Positions 52,990-62,288 of a stretch of DNA of 64,000 bases are shown here, piece after piece; the first letter of the stretch is position 1, and each line of letters begins with the position of its first letter. A program made the translations under genes and the position numbers. The stretch is taken from positions 620,001 to 684,000 of the forward strand of contig NZ_CANMXL010000001.1 in NCBI RefSeq assembly GCF_947501905.1, read 5' to 3'. Source of the DNA: an uncultured Winogradskyella sp. Its GTDB lineage: Bacteria; Bacteroidota; Bacteroidia; Flavobacteriales; Flavobacteriaceae. The notes below the pieces were generated by a model. The model saw only the letters and a program-made list of their open reading frames with translations, searched no databases and had not been told where the DNA came from.

Positions 52990-55411
52990 ATAAACTATAC
53001 TTAAGAGAAATTATAAGATTTCTTCCAGCTGCAGCAATACCTGAAGAATAAGGTCTATAGCGTTGGTCTGTTATGTTCTCTAGACTTGTAGTTAATTCAA
53101 AATTATCGTTAATCTTAAATTGAGTTCTTAAGTTTAAAGTATACCATGAAGGAGAATATGGGTTTCCATTCTCATCTCTAGCATAGAGATAATCTTTACT
53201 AATTTCTGATGGCGCCAATTCATTAAAGTTTAACTCATTATTATATATCGCAAAAGCATCAAATGTCCATTTCTTATGTTTGTATGTTAAATGTGTGCGA
53301 CCAAAACTTGGAGCAATATGCCTTACTGGCGCTTCTAATCCATTAGCTTCTTCGGTACCACCTATAATGTTGTATTGCGACCTTAGCTGTAATTTTTCAG
53401 AAAAATTAACCTCAGCACCCATTTCAAAACCATAGATATACTCTTGAGATGCATTCTGAATAGCTTGTACAGTACTTAATTCTCCATCATAAAGAATTTC
53501 ACTTTGTCCATTTAGTGTAAAATCACGACGTATTAAAGCATTATCCAAAAACGTGTAATATGTGGCTAAGTCTAACTTTACTTTATCATTAAAGTTAAGT
53601 TTAAGACCAAGCTCACCTCCGTACGCATATTCTGGCTTTAAATTATTGTTAGGTACCACCACTGAGCCAGGTTCGGAATCAAAAACCTTACCTATATCAT
53701 CTATGTTAGGTGCTCTAAAGGCTGTTGAAGCATTTAAATTCCACTCTATTAAGTCACTGGGTATCCATCTAATACCTGCAGTTCCCGTTAGAGCTCCCGA
53801 ATTTATTTTAGATGTATTAAAAGGAAGATTTAAAAACACATTATTAGCCTCAAAATTTGCATTAGATATTATGTGGTTATATCGTAATCCTGACTGGAAA
53901 ACAAACTTCTTATTGGGTTTATACTTATAGCTCGTGTAAGCTGCAATAGATTGCCATGTAGCACCATCTGGATACCTTGACAAAGATGCAGTATTTTGTC
54001 CTGTATCTATATTTGTTTCGAATCCAACAGAACCAACAATATTGTACAGGTACTCTAATCCGTAGTATAAACTTGAGGTTTTACTCAGCCTCTTTTCTAA
54101 ATCTAAATTAAATGAAAATGCATCAACCTGCTCAGAACGTGTTCTTCGAGTTACTGACTGGAAGTTTCTATCAATTCTACTTTCTTTAAAATTTTGATAT
54201 GCTACTGTCGCCTTTATCTTATCATAAAAAGTAGAACTACTGCTTAACTTAGTCACAGTAAGATTGCTCATAAACCATTTTTGAGGTCCATAATACCATT
54301 CCGCAGAACGCAAACCATTATTGCTAGGTCTAATAAGTCTATCATATCTTGCAAAATCCGATGTGCCTGAGTAATGCAAGCCTAAGTCGAATTTTAAATT
54401 GTCTGCTGGTTCAAAATGTACCTTTTGCATTAAGTTAATCTGATTGTAACCTGTAGGGTTTTGTATTAATGGGTCAGAATTATTAACCAAAATGTCTGTC
54501 CCATTTACAGTTTCTACAAACTGTGTTCTTAAATATTCGTCGGGGCCATGACGACCCATTCTTAAATCTTCAAAATCAGTAAAACTTACACTAGATAGAA
54601 AACCCCATTTATTATAACCAAGGTTTACATCTGCATGTATTGTTTTTTCATTATTTGCAGTAGCATATCTTGTAACTGCATTAGTCTTTATAAACGCATC
54701 GTCTTTATAAGATAACTGAGGCTTTTTAGTGTAAAAACTCATAACACCGCCAATAGCATCGCTTCCGTAAACCACAGAACCAGCACCAAGTGTTACCTCT
54801 GTATTTTGAATAGCAAAAGGGTCTATGGAAATGACATTTTGTAAATTTCCGCCTCTAAATATGGCATTATTCATGCGAACACCATCAACTGCAATGAGTA
54901 ATCTATTTGTAGAAAAACCTCTAATAATAGGACTACCTCCACCTAGTTGGCTTTTTTGCACAAATATATTTCCTGTAGCTGCTAAAGCATCTGCGCTAGT
55001 CTGAGGATTTGCTAATGCAATGTCACTAGCACTAACGCTAACTATAGATTGTGGTATATCTCTCTTGTTTTGTTCAAACTTTGAAGCTGAGATAACTACT
55101 TGATTTAAATCCTCTATACTTAGAGTCATAAAAACTTCAAACCCGCTCTGTGTAATTTCGCTTTTTGTTAGTTGCAATTTGGTATAAAGAAAATTCTGAA
55201 AATAGATAACTTCATTTTCTGAAAACACATCTATTACTACCTTACCATCAATATCAGTGATTACTGATTTATTTTTTTTTAGATTGTAAAGAACCACACC
55301 GGGAATTGGTTCTTTTGAAGCTTTTTCTTTTACAACAATTGTCTGTGCTTGGCCTATTAAGCCTAACATTAAAAAGATAATTACTATAATCTTTGCACGT
55401 AAAAAATTCAA
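52988..55411 (-). CDS. TonB-dependent outer-membrane receptor
   Basis: An 807-residue receptor. The order is signal peptide (about 1-22), carboxypeptidase-regulatory-like domain (IVVKEKASKEPIPGVVLYNL, about 24-105), plug (NQVVISASKFEQNKRDIPQSIVSV, SPIIRGFSTNRLLIAVDGVRMNNAIFRGGN, TLGAGSVVYGSDAIGGVMSFYTKKP, about 110-240) and barrel ending in AAAGRNLIISLKYSL. It looks like a siderophore, haem or vitamin-type receptor; the ligand is not determined. It follows recO by 17 nt in the porZ-recO run. Confidence 0.92.
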   Translation of the reverse strand: MNFLRAKIIVIIFLMLGLIGQAQTIVVKEKASKEPIPGVVLYNLKKNKSVITDIDGKVVIDVFSENEVIYFQNFLYTKLQLTKSEITQSGFEVFMTLSIEDLNQVVISASKFEQNKRDIPQSIVSVSASDIALANPQTSADALAATGNIFVQKSQLGGGSPIIRGFSTNRLLIAVDGVRMNNAIFRGGNLQNVISIDPFAIQNTEVTLGAGSVVYGSDAIGGVMSFYTKKPQLSYKDDAFIKTNAVTRYATANNEKTIHADVNLGYNKWGFLSSVSFTDFEDLRMGRHGPDEYLRTQFVETVNGTDILVNNSDPLIQNPTGYNQINLMQKVHFEPADNLKFDLGLHYSGTSDFARYDRLIRPSNNGLRSAEWYYGPQKWFMSNLTVTKLSSSSTFYDKIKATVAYQNFKESRIDRNFQSVTRRTRSEQVDAFSFNLDLEKRLSKTSSLYYGLEYLYNIVGSVGFETNIDTGQNTASLSRYPDGATWQSIAAYTSYKYKPNKKFVFQSGLRYNHIISNANFEANNVFLNLPFNTSKINSGALTGTAGIRWIPSDLIEWNLNASTAFRAPNIDDIGKVFDSEPGSVVVPNNNLKPEYAYGGELGLKLNFNDKVKLDLATYYTFLDNALIRRDFTLNGQSEILYDGELSTVQAIQNASQEYIYGFEMGAEVNFSEKLQLRSQYNIIGGTEEANGLEAPVRHIAPSFGRTHLTYKHKKWTFDAFAIYNNELNFNELAPSEISKDYLYARDENGNPYSPSWYTLNLRTQFKINDNFELTTSLENITDQRYRPYSSGIAAAGRNLIISLKYSL

Positions 55412-55428
55412 CCTAAAAGTATGATTTG

Positions 55429-56151
55429 TTAGCGAAAAACCTCGCCTAAGATTTTTAATGATTTTGGTTTTTTAAAACCCTCCAAATGTAACTCAAAATA
55501 TAACAATAGCATATCTAAAAAGCTATGCCTTTCAAGTGCATTAATTTTTATAGTTGAAATAGCATCAAAATTTATGCCTAGTAGTTGTTTTAACAATGTT
55601 AAATTCTTCCCAGAAACTGAATAGTGCCCCTCTGATTGTGTTTCAAAATAGCCAGTTCTCAAATTAAAAAAGAATGTATTCTCCTTTGATTCACATGGCT
55701 GAAAACCTAAATATCGACTTAATTTTAAAAGAAATAATAAATGGAAATTGGCATAATCGTCTTCACTATCTAAATATTGAAACGCCGTCTCTATGAAATG
55801 AAATAAATCTGTATTTTTTTCTTCTTCTTTTAAGACCATTGTCATTAATTCAGATAAAAACATAACTATAGCGCTCTTATAGACGTTACTATATAATGTC
55901 TTATATATGTAATTAGACTTTATGTCTCTTAAGTAATGTAATGATTGGTTGGGCTTGTAATTTTCTTCAACTGCTAATTGCATTAAAGGCTGAAAATAAA
56001 CACTTTTGGCTCGGCTAGTTTTTGAAGATTTGAGCCCTCCCTTTATAAGATAGCTAACAGTGCCTCTATGCTTAGTATATGCACGAACAATTAAATCGTA
56101 ATCTTTATACTTTATTTTACTCAGAACAATAATATTGGATTTAATGAGCAT
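55429..56151 (-). CDS. recO: DNA repair protein RecO
   Basis: RecO loads RecA onto SSB-coated DNA with RecR. The 240-residue protein has the N-terminal OB fold (IVLSKIKYKDYDLIVRAYTKHRGTVSYLIKGGLK, about 7-42) and a helical C-terminal part. The zinc-finger cysteines of some RecO proteins are not evident (one C at CESKENT). It starts 11 nt after porZ and precedes the TonB receptor by 17 nt, so all three may be co-transcribed. Length is normal. Confidence 0.92.
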   Translation of the reverse strand: MLIKSNIIVLSKIKYKDYDLIVRAYTKHRGTVSYLIKGGLKSSKTSRAKSVYFQPLMQLAVEENYKPNQSLHYLRDIKSNYIYKTLYSNVYKSAIVMFLSELMTMVLKEEEKNTDLFHFIETAFQYLDSEDDYANFHLLFLLKLSRYLGFQPCESKENTFFFNLRTGYFETQSEGHYSVSGKNLTLLKQLLGINFDAISTIKINALERHSFLDMLLLYFELHLEGFKKPKSLKILGEVFR

Positions 56152-56162
56152 AAATACAATGA

Positions 56163-58547
56163 TTATCTTATAATAAGAAGCTTTATTATTTTACTTTCAA
56201 AAGAATCTAAATCATTAATTATGATAAGATATACTCCTGAAGCGACGATATTATTTGCTAAGTTTTTACCATTCCATATTGCGGTTCCTCCATCAATGGC
56301 AAAATTGGTTCTAAGGTTAGAGTTACGTCTATTAACTCGTGATTGCGCTTCTGCGACAAGATTACCTTCAATGTCTGTGATTTTAATATTTACATTTTCC
56401 GTTAGGCCAACAACTTTAACACCTTTATTAATATCGTTTAAGTCATTTGCTCCTAAAATATCGTACTCGGGTCTTACTGGATTAGGATATGCATATGCAT
56501 CATCTAATTCTTCTACTGGAGATGTGCCTCCAGCCTTAAATGAAAGCAAACCATTAGGTGTTGAAAAATAAACAGTTCCATTACTTTCGTCAATTGAGAT
56601 GTCATTAATCGTGTTTGTTGGTAATGGCGAGTTTGCTGTAGTAAAATGATAAATAGTTGACTGACCGTTTGGACTAACGTAGAATACTCCAGAATCTACT
56701 GTTCCAATCCACTTATTATTAGACCCATCTACTTCAATATCAGTAATTTCTTGGTTTTCAAGTAATTCTCTAGCTAAACCGTCCTCTAGAAAAATTATAG
56801 GTTCAACAAAGGGATTTTCTTCTTCATAAAAGCCTGAGGTATTAAATAGCACTCTAAGTCCATTTCTTGTACCTATCCAAAGTTGATTTGATTTATCTAA
56901 TGCTAATGCTCTTACTCTAGATGAAGTTAACCCTTGGGTTTCGTCTTCTATTTGTCTTATGCTAGTGCCTTCATTTTCATTAAATGCAATAAGTCCATTA
57001 CTAGCTGACCCTATCCATTTTGTTCCAGTATTATTGTCAATCACTATATCGTAAAACCCTAATTCATCAAATACTGGGTCGACAATAAATGATGCAAAAC
57101 TAAATGTTCGCCACTGATTATTAGAAGGATTATAAGATTTTAATGCCAAATCCACTCTACTCGTCATATTCCAAAGATTTCCTTCATCATCAAAGGCAGA
57201 AGCTCCTGTTCTGATATCGATTAAATCTGGCAATGAAGGGATAATAAGTGATTGAAGTGGACTATTTGTTTCATCAAAAAAATTAGTAGGCTCAAAGTTG
57301 TTAAACTCTAATAGTCCATCTATGAAAGAGCTCACAAATACCTGGTTAGGGTTTGATGGGTTAATTGTAATTTTATTTAACTCACGCATTCCTAGAAGGC
57401 TATCAAATGGTATATTTGTCCATTCTTCCCCTCTTAATATACTCACACCTCTACTGTTAAGTGGATATGGATTTAATCTATCTGTATACTCCCCAAATGT
57501 CACCCATAATCCCTCTCTAAAAGCTTGAATTTTAAAGCCATTATTTCTTAAAGGTCCATCTGGCCTAATTTCAACAAAAGTAGTGGTATCACTAATATTT
57601 GTACGCAATACTCCAAAAGTACTTGTACCAATATAAATATCTGTACCAAAACTAATTGCCGATGAATATTGTGTCTGAAAATCTGTGGTTTGATTGACTT
57701 GCGTTATTATGACTGCCGAAGAATTAAATATAAAAACTGAATTGTTATTTGTATATAACAACTGACCATCAACTGATTCTGAATCTAATGGTAGTAAATT
57801 AAAAGTAAAGACCGGTGTTAATACATCATTGACAAACTCAATTAGATTTCTATCTGTGCGTAGACCATACAAACGGTTATCTACTGTTTCTATAGATACA
57901 TAACTGCCACTCGTAATAGTTTGCCATTGACTAGCATCTATTAAATTTGGATTGGTTAATAATCCTTTTCTAATACCATTTCCTGCATTACATGCAGCAT
58001 AAATAAAACCATTAAAAATAGTAGTTTTTTCAACAGGTATTTGCGTGTTGTTGTTTCCTATAAAATAAGTGTCACCAAACTCTAAACGCTCTAAATCATA
58101 AACCGAAATTCCAAAATCTGTAGATATATATGCCAAACCTTCATGTTCATAGAAATCATTAATACCTTTTATACTTGGGTCAATACTTTCTTTTTCAAGA
58201 ATATCTACTACAGTTAATACACTTTGGTCAGACTCGAAATAAATTTCCATAAGACCCGTTTTATATCCAATAAGTAGTAATTGATTTTCCTCGCTATATT
58301 CTATTGTAGAAATTAATTCTCCTGAAAGTCCTTGTATGGTTGTAATCTTCTCAACTTCATTAGAGTTTACATCATAACTGAAAATTACATTTTCTGAAGC
58401 TGCGAAAATTTTAAACTCACTACGTGTTACATCTACAATGTTGTAATAAGAAAAATAGTCTTGCCAGAGTGCTGAAAAATCTTGCGCATCTGATTTAAAA
58501 GTCGTGAAGAAAATCACAAAAAAAACGAGAATGTATCGTTTTATCAT
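56163..58547 (-). CDS. porZ: PorZ-like T9SS protein (beta-propeller)
   Basis: A 794-residue exported protein matching PorZ, the surface T9SS component that delivers anionic LPS to the sortase. A signal peptide (about 1-21) is followed by two beta-propeller-type regions (about 30-380 and 395-690; LWQDYFSYYNIVDVTRSEFKIFAASENVIFSYD; WIGSASNGLIAFNENEGTSI, LWIGTRNGLRVLF). The end is a T9SS-type C-terminal domain (AYPNPVRPEYDI, VNIKITDIEGNLVAEA, GVYLIIINDL). It is first in the run porZ-recO-TonB receptor. A TATATTTG -7 box lies 17 nt upstream. Confidence 0.88.
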   Translation of the reverse strand: MIKRYILVFFVIFFTTFKSDAQDFSALWQDYFSYYNIVDVTRSEFKIFAASENVIFSYDVNSNEVEKITTIQGLSGELISTIEYSEENQLLLIGYKTGLMEIYFESDQSVLTVVDILEKESIDPSIKGINDFYEHEGLAYISTDFGISVYDLERLEFGDTYFIGNNNTQIPVEKTTIFNGFIYAACNAGNGIRKGLLTNPNLIDASQWQTITSGSYVSIETVDNRLYGLRTDRNLIEFVNDVLTPVFTFNLLPLDSESVDGQLLYTNNNSVFIFNSSAVIITQVNQTTDFQTQYSSAISFGTDIYIGTSTFGVLRTNISDTTTFVEIRPDGPLRNNGFKIQAFREGLWVTFGEYTDRLNPYPLNSRGVSILRGEEWTNIPFDSLLGMRELNKITINPSNPNQVFVSSFIDGLLEFNNFEPTNFFDETNSPLQSLIIPSLPDLIDIRTGASAFDDEGNLWNMTSRVDLALKSYNPSNNQWRTFSFASFIVDPVFDELGFYDIVIDNNTGTKWIGSASNGLIAFNENEGTSIRQIEDETQGLTSSRVRALALDKSNQLWIGTRNGLRVLFNTSGFYEEENPFVEPIIFLEDGLARELLENQEITDIEVDGSNNKWIGTVDSGVFYVSPNGQSTIYHFTTANSPLPTNTINDISIDESNGTVYFSTPNGLLSFKAGGTSPVEELDDAYAYPNPVRPEYDILGANDLNDINKGVKVVGLTENVNIKITDIEGNLVAEAQSRVNRRNSNLRTNFAIDGGTAIWNGKNLANNIVASGVYLIIINDLDSFESKIIKLLIIR

Positions 58548-58564
58548 TTCAATTTAAGTTTGTT

Positions 58565-58572
58565 CAAATATA
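58565..58572 (-). promoter_or_regulatory. -7 box of porZ
   Basis: The minus strand reads TATATTTG, 17 nt before the porZ ATG. A -33 TTG is not seen at standard spacing. Confidence 0.4.
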
Positions 58573-58608
58573 TTTATTACTAACGTTATTTTTTGCGTTA
58601 TCATATAT

Positions 58609-58643
58609 AAAAAAAGCTCCTACAATGTTAGCAGGAGCTTTTT
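58609..58643 (-). terminator. Intrinsic terminator after gdhA
   Basis: AAAAAAGCTCCT pairs with AGGAGCTTTTT with a T-rich end in the minus direction, 20 nt after the gdhA stop. It separates gdhA from porZ. Confidence 0.85.
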
Positions 58644-58662
58644 CGTGTATTAAGATTATAAA

Positions 58663-60006
58663 TTAAACCACACCTTGGGCTAACATAGCATCTGCTACTT
58701 TAACAAAACCTGCAATATTTGCTCCCGTTATGTAATCTATAGAGCCGTCATCATTTTTACCATATTTCACACAAGAATCATGTATATCTTCCATGATATC
58801 TTTTAATCTATTATCTACTTCCTCTCTGGTCCAACTTAATCTTAATGAGTTTTGACTCATTTCTAAACCTGAAGTTGCAACACCTCCTGCATTAGATGCT
58901 TTTCCTGGTGCAAACAAAATTTTAGCCTTCTGAAACTCATGAATTGCCTCAGGCGTTGATGGCATATTTGCACCTTCAGATACACAAATACAACCATTAT
59001 CTATAAGTTGCTTAGCTTCTTCTCCATTTAACTCGTTCTGAGTTGCACATGGCAATGCAATATCACAAGCTACTGACCATGGTCTTTCTCCTTTGAAATA
59101 TTTTGCGTTTGGATACTTATCTACATACTCACTAATACGTCCTCTTTTTACATTTTTAAGGTCCATAACATACGCTAACTTATCCGTGTCTATACCATCT
59201 TCATCTAAAATATAACCTCCAGAATCAGAAAAGGTTAAAACAGTTGCTCCTAATTCAATAGCTTTTTCAGCTGCATATTGTGCTACATTTCCAGAACCAG
59301 AAATCACAACTTTTTTACCGCTAAAAGAATCGTTTTTAGTTTTTAGCATATTTTGTGCGAAGTATACATTTCCGTAACCTGTAGCTTCTGGACGAATTAA
59401 TGACCCTCCCCAAGAATGTCCCTTACCTGTTAATACACCTGTAAAAGAGTTCTTTAATTTTTTATACATTCCAAACATAAACCCAATCTCTCTAGCACCT
59501 ACTCCAATATCTCCAGCTGGCACATCCGTATTATGACCTATATGCCTAAAAAGCTCTGACATAAAGGCATGACAAAAACGCATAATCTCATTATCGCTCT
59601 TACCTTTAGGATTAAAGTCAGAACCCCCTTTACCGCCACCCATTGGCAATGTTGTTAATGCGTTTTTGAAAACTTGCTCAAAAGCCAAGAACTTTAAAAT
59701 ACTAGCATTAACCGAAGGATGAAAACGTAAACCCCCTTTATATGGGCCAATAGCGGAGTTCATTTGTATTCTATATCCTCTATTTACTTGAAGTTCTCCA
59801 GAGTCATCTACCCAACAAACTCGAAAAGAAATAAGTCGTTCTGGCTCAACCATACGAAGCAAAATATTCTTTCCGTGATAAATATCATTTTTAACTATAT
59901 AAGGAATCACAGTTTCAGCAACTTCCTCTACTGCTTGTAAGAATTCTGGCTCATGGCCATTACGCTTCTTTACTTCGTCTAAAAACGCTTCAATTTTATC
60001 TTTCAT
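58663..60006 (-). CDS. gdhA: NADP-specific glutamate dehydrogenase
   Basis: Makes glutamate from 2-oxoglutarate, ammonia and NADPH. The 447-residue protein has the substrate-binding block PMGGGKGGSDFNPKGKSDNEIMRFCHAFM and MNSAIGPYKGGLRFHPSV, the Rossmann GSGNVAQYAAEKAIELGATV, and the end NIAGFVKVADAMLAQGVV. Length is typical for the hexameric bacterial form. A TATCTTTG -7 box lies 36 nt upstream. It is divergent from the outer-membrane-type protein. Confidence 0.96.
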   Translation of the reverse strand: MKDKIEAFLDEVKKRNGHEPEFLQAVEEVAETVIPYIVKNDIYHGKNILLRMVEPERLISFRVCWVDDSGELQVNRGYRIQMNSAIGPYKGGLRFHPSVNASILKFLAFEQVFKNALTTLPMGGGKGGSDFNPKGKSDNEIMRFCHAFMSELFRHIGHNTDVPAGDIGVGAREIGFMFGMYKKLKNSFTGVLTGKGHSWGGSLIRPEATGYGNVYFAQNMLKTKNDSFSGKKVVISGSGNVAQYAAEKAIELGATVLTFSDSGGYILDEDGIDTDKLAYVMDLKNVKRGRISEYVDKYPNAKYFKGERPWSVACDIALPCATQNELNGEEAKQLIDNGCICVSEGANMPSTPEAIHEFQKAKILFAPGKASNAGGVATSGLEMSQNSLRLSWTREEVDNRLKDIMEDIHDSCVKYGKNDDGSIDYITGANIAGFVKVADAMLAQGVV

Positions 60007-60042
60007 TTGATATATTATTAGTGTATTCTTAATTTTAAGTCA

Positions 60043-60050
60043 CAAAGATA
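60043..60050 (-). promoter_or_regulatory. -7 box of gdhA
   Basis: The minus strand reads TATCTTTG, 36 nt before the gdhA ATG. No TTG at standard -33 distance. Confidence 0.45.
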
Positions 60051-60150
60051 CATTATCTGTAAAAAAATCGATTTATTTTTTTAATATTATCAATATCTTT
60101 TTAATATTTAATTTTTAGCTTCGTTTAATCTATGCAAACAATAAATATGC

Positions 60151-60196
60151 ATTTCGTCCGTTTTATTTTGTATTTCGTCGATATTTTTTATATTTG
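60151..60196 (+). promoter_or_regulatory. Promoter with two ATTTCGTC direct repeats
   Basis: TTTG at 60167-60170 and TATATTTG at 60189-60196, 18 bp apart, form a full promoter. ATTTCGTC occurs at 60151-60158 and again at 60172-60179, 21 bp apart, that is two helical turns on one face. Direct repeats at this spacing are the pattern bound by LytTR-type response regulators, so a dedicated activator site is plausible. The repeats are on the plus strand upstream of the coupled small ORF. Confidence 0.55.
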
Positions 60197-60199
60197 TCC

Positions 60200-60232
60200 A
60201 TGAATAAGCCCAAAAAAGAGCTAAATCTATGA
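60200..60232 (+). CDS. Ten-residue candidate coupled leader ORF
   Basis: ATG at 60200, then MNKPKKELNL, then TGA at 60230-60232. The ATG is 3 nt after the -7 box, so the mRNA would begin at or next to it. Its stop shares bases with the start of the next gene (ATGA at 60229-60232), so translation of the large ORF may depend on it. It could also be a chance ORF. The peptide is basic and has no known match. Confidence 0.4.
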   Translation: MNKPKKELNL

Positions 60233-61053
60233 CTATTAACCTGAGGCAGTTACTCATTATTTGTGTTGTAATTTTAACAACACATGTTTCGCAAGCACAA
60301 CTTGGCTTTTCTCACGAAGTGGGTGTCATTACTGGACCAGTACAGTTTCGTTCAGATTTTGGACAACGCTTTAATGAAGAAAATAATATTGGTAATACTG
60401 GTTATGGTATCGGCATTATTCACTATATAAATTTTTCTTATAGAGCAGATTGTAATTGCTATACATCTGACACTTATTTTAATGATCACTTTAAATTACG
60501 AAGCGAGATTTCTTATAATAAGACTAAATTAGACCATTTTGGTCGTTGGGTAGATGCTAGTCAATTTGGTATAGATGGGCAACGATTAAGAGCGCATTCT
60601 GGTGAAGCCAATAACTTTGATATTGGTATGCAGTTAGAGTACTTCCCTCTTAGTATTAGAGCTTTTTCATCACATACTGGTGGTTGGGCTCCTTTTGTTA
60701 GTTTGGGTGCACATTATACCATGTCATCTCCAAAACAGTTTACCACATTTGCACGTCAAGGTGCTGGTGCTTCTGATAATAATATTTTTAACCCCGACAA
60801 TATTTACGGCCCATGGATACAAGCTAGTAATGGAGAATATCCCATAGACGTAAGTTCTATAAATGCTTGGTCTGTAGTTTCTAGTATAGGTACAAGATAC
60901 AAATTGACTATACTTTCAGATTTAATGATAGATTTAAGATTTCAATATTACTTTAGTGATTGGATTGACGGTTTAAACCATAAATTACCTTCTAATAAGT
61001 TTAATGACGTATTGATTTGGCTAAACTTTGGCTACATCTATTATTTGGACTAA
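60229..61053 (+). CDS. Conserved Flavobacteriia outer-membrane-type protein
   Basis: A 274-residue exported protein. It has a signal peptide (LLIICVVILTTHVSQAQ, about 8-24), then a beta-rich body with aromatic ends (LGFSHEVGVITGPVQFRSDFGQRF, IHYINFSYRADCNCY, FQYYFSDWIDGLNHKLP, LNFGYIYYLD), like a small outer-membrane beta-barrel. I believe it belongs to the family named THC0290_0291, but that name is from memory. Function is unknown. It is divergent from gdhA and carries an unusual promoter and coupled leader ORF. Confidence 0.72.
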   Translation: MTINLRQLLIICVVILTTHVSQAQLGFSHEVGVITGPVQFRSDFGQRFNEENNIGNTGYGIGIIHYINFSYRADCNCYTSDTYFNDHFKLRSEISYNKTKLDHFGRWVDASQFGIDGQRLRAHSGEANNFDIGMQLEYFPLSIRAFSSHTGGWAPFVSLGAHYTMSSPKQFTTFARQGAGASDNNIFNPDNIYGPWIQASNGEYPIDVSSINAWSVVSSIGTRYKLTILSDLMIDLRFQYYFSDWIDGLNHKLPSNKFNDVLIWLNFGYIYYLD

Positions 61054-61073
61054 AAATTAAAGACATAAGCAAA

Positions 61074-62213
61074 TTATCCTATCGCTTGTTTTAAATCTGC
61101 TATTAAATCGGCTTCATCTTCAATACCTACACTTAATCTTATTAGCGCGTCTACTACACCTGTTTTTTCTCGTTCTTCTTTTGGTATACTTGCGTGGGTC
61201 ATACTTGCTGGATGACCTGCTAAAGACTCTACACCACCTAAAGACTCCGCAAGTGTGAAAATCTTCATATTTTCGACGATTTTAATCGCTTCATTATAAT
61301 TATTTCCTTTAGTTACAAAAGAGACCATGCCGCCAAAATCATTCATTTGCGATTTTGCAATATTATGATTTGGATGACTTTCAAAACCTGGCCAATATAC
61401 TTTTTCAATCTTTGGGTGATTTGCCAAATATTCAGCTACAGCTTTCCCGTTTTCGCAATGACGTTGCATACGAATATGCAGTGTTTTTATTCCTCTTAAA
61501 GCCAAAAAACTATCCTGAGGTCCGCAAACCGCACCACTAGCATTTTGTATAAAGTACAAACGTTTAGCTAAGTCTTGATCTTTAACTACTAAAGCTCCCA
61601 TAACCAAATCGCTATGACCTCCAATATATTTTGTTGCAGAATGCATTACTATATCTGCTCCTAAATCTAATGGCTGTTGAAGGTAAGGTGTTGCAAATGT
61701 GTTATCTACAGCTAGCAATACATTTTTTCGCTTTGCTATATTAGCCGTAGTTTTAATATCAATGATATTCATTACAGGGTTTGTTGGTGTTTCTACCCAA
61801 ATGAGTTTTGTATTTTCATTGATATAATCTTCAATTTTTTCGGCATTTTCCATACCAATAAAATGAAATTTAATACCGAAATTCTTATAAATACTAGTGA
61901 ACAAACGATAGCTTCCGCCATATAAATCATTTGTTGAAACGACTTCATCTCCTGGTTCGAGTAATTTTAAAACAGCGTCAATTGCTGCTAATCCAGATCC
62001 AAAAGCTAAGCCATGACTTCCATTTTCTATACTGGCTAATGCGTTTTCTAAAGCACTACGAGTTGGGTTATGTGTACGAGAGTACTCATAACCTTTATGA
62101 CCACCTGGTGTAGATTGCGCATATGTAGACGTTTGATAAATTGGTGGCATTACAGAACCATAAGCAGGATCATGTTGTTGGCCGCCATGAATCGTTTTTG
62201 TATTGAACTTCAT
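61074..62213 (-). CDS. metB: Cystathionine gamma-synthase/lyase-type PLP enzyme
   Basis: A 379-residue enzyme of the Cys/Met metabolism PLP family. Cystathionine gamma-synthase (trans-sulfuration to methionine) is the likely role, but gamma-lyase or O-acylhomoserine sulfhydrylase cannot be excluded. PLP lysine K195 (HSATKYIGGHSDLVMG), YEYSRTHNPTRSALE at 42-56, FGSGLAAIDAVLKL and the AVDNTFATPYLQQPLDLGAD block are present. A full promoter (TTTG, 19 bp, TAAATTTG) precedes it. No SAM riboswitch is seen in the 75-bp leader region. Confidence 0.9.
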   Translation of the reverse strand: MKFNTKTIHGGQQHDPAYGSVMPPIYQTSTYAQSTPGGHKGYEYSRTHNPTRSALENALASIENGSHGLAFGSGLAAIDAVLKLLEPGDEVVSTNDLYGGSYRLFTSIYKNFGIKFHFIGMENAEKIEDYINENTKLIWVETPTNPVMNIIDIKTTANIAKRKNVLLAVDNTFATPYLQQPLDLGADIVMHSATKYIGGHSDLVMGALVVKDQDLAKRLYFIQNASGAVCGPQDSFLALRGIKTLHIRMQRHCENGKAVAEYLANHPKIEKVYWPGFESHPNHNIAKSQMNDFGGMVSFVTKGNNYNEAIKIVENMKIFTLAESLGGVESLAGHPASMTHASIPKEEREKTGVVDALIRLSVGIEDEADLIADLKQAIG

Positions 62214-62236
62214 AAAAAATAATTTTCAAAGCATAA

Positions 62237-62267
62237 CAAATTTAACCCTTAATTCGTTGTATTCAAA
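62237..62267 (-). promoter_or_regulatory. Promoter of metB
   Basis: Minus strand: TTTG (62267-62264), 19 bp, TAAATTTG (62244-62237), about 23 nt before the metB ATG. It interlocks with the divergent promoter of the lipoprotein gene. Confidence 0.65.
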
Positions 62268-62284
62268 TGTATAGCATACCTTTA
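62257..62284 (+). promoter_or_regulatory. Promoter of the DUF3298 lipoprotein gene
   Basis: TTG at 62257-62259, 17 bp, TACCTTTA at 62277-62284, then only 4 nt to the ATG at 62289. Both parts are present, so this is the best-supported leaderless-type promoter of the window. Confidence 0.55.
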
Positions 62285-62288
62285 TTAA

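Noticed and set aside
62214-62288. SAM riboswitch before metB
   Set aside because: The 75-bp gap holds two interlocked promoters and is too short; no riboswitch pattern is seen.
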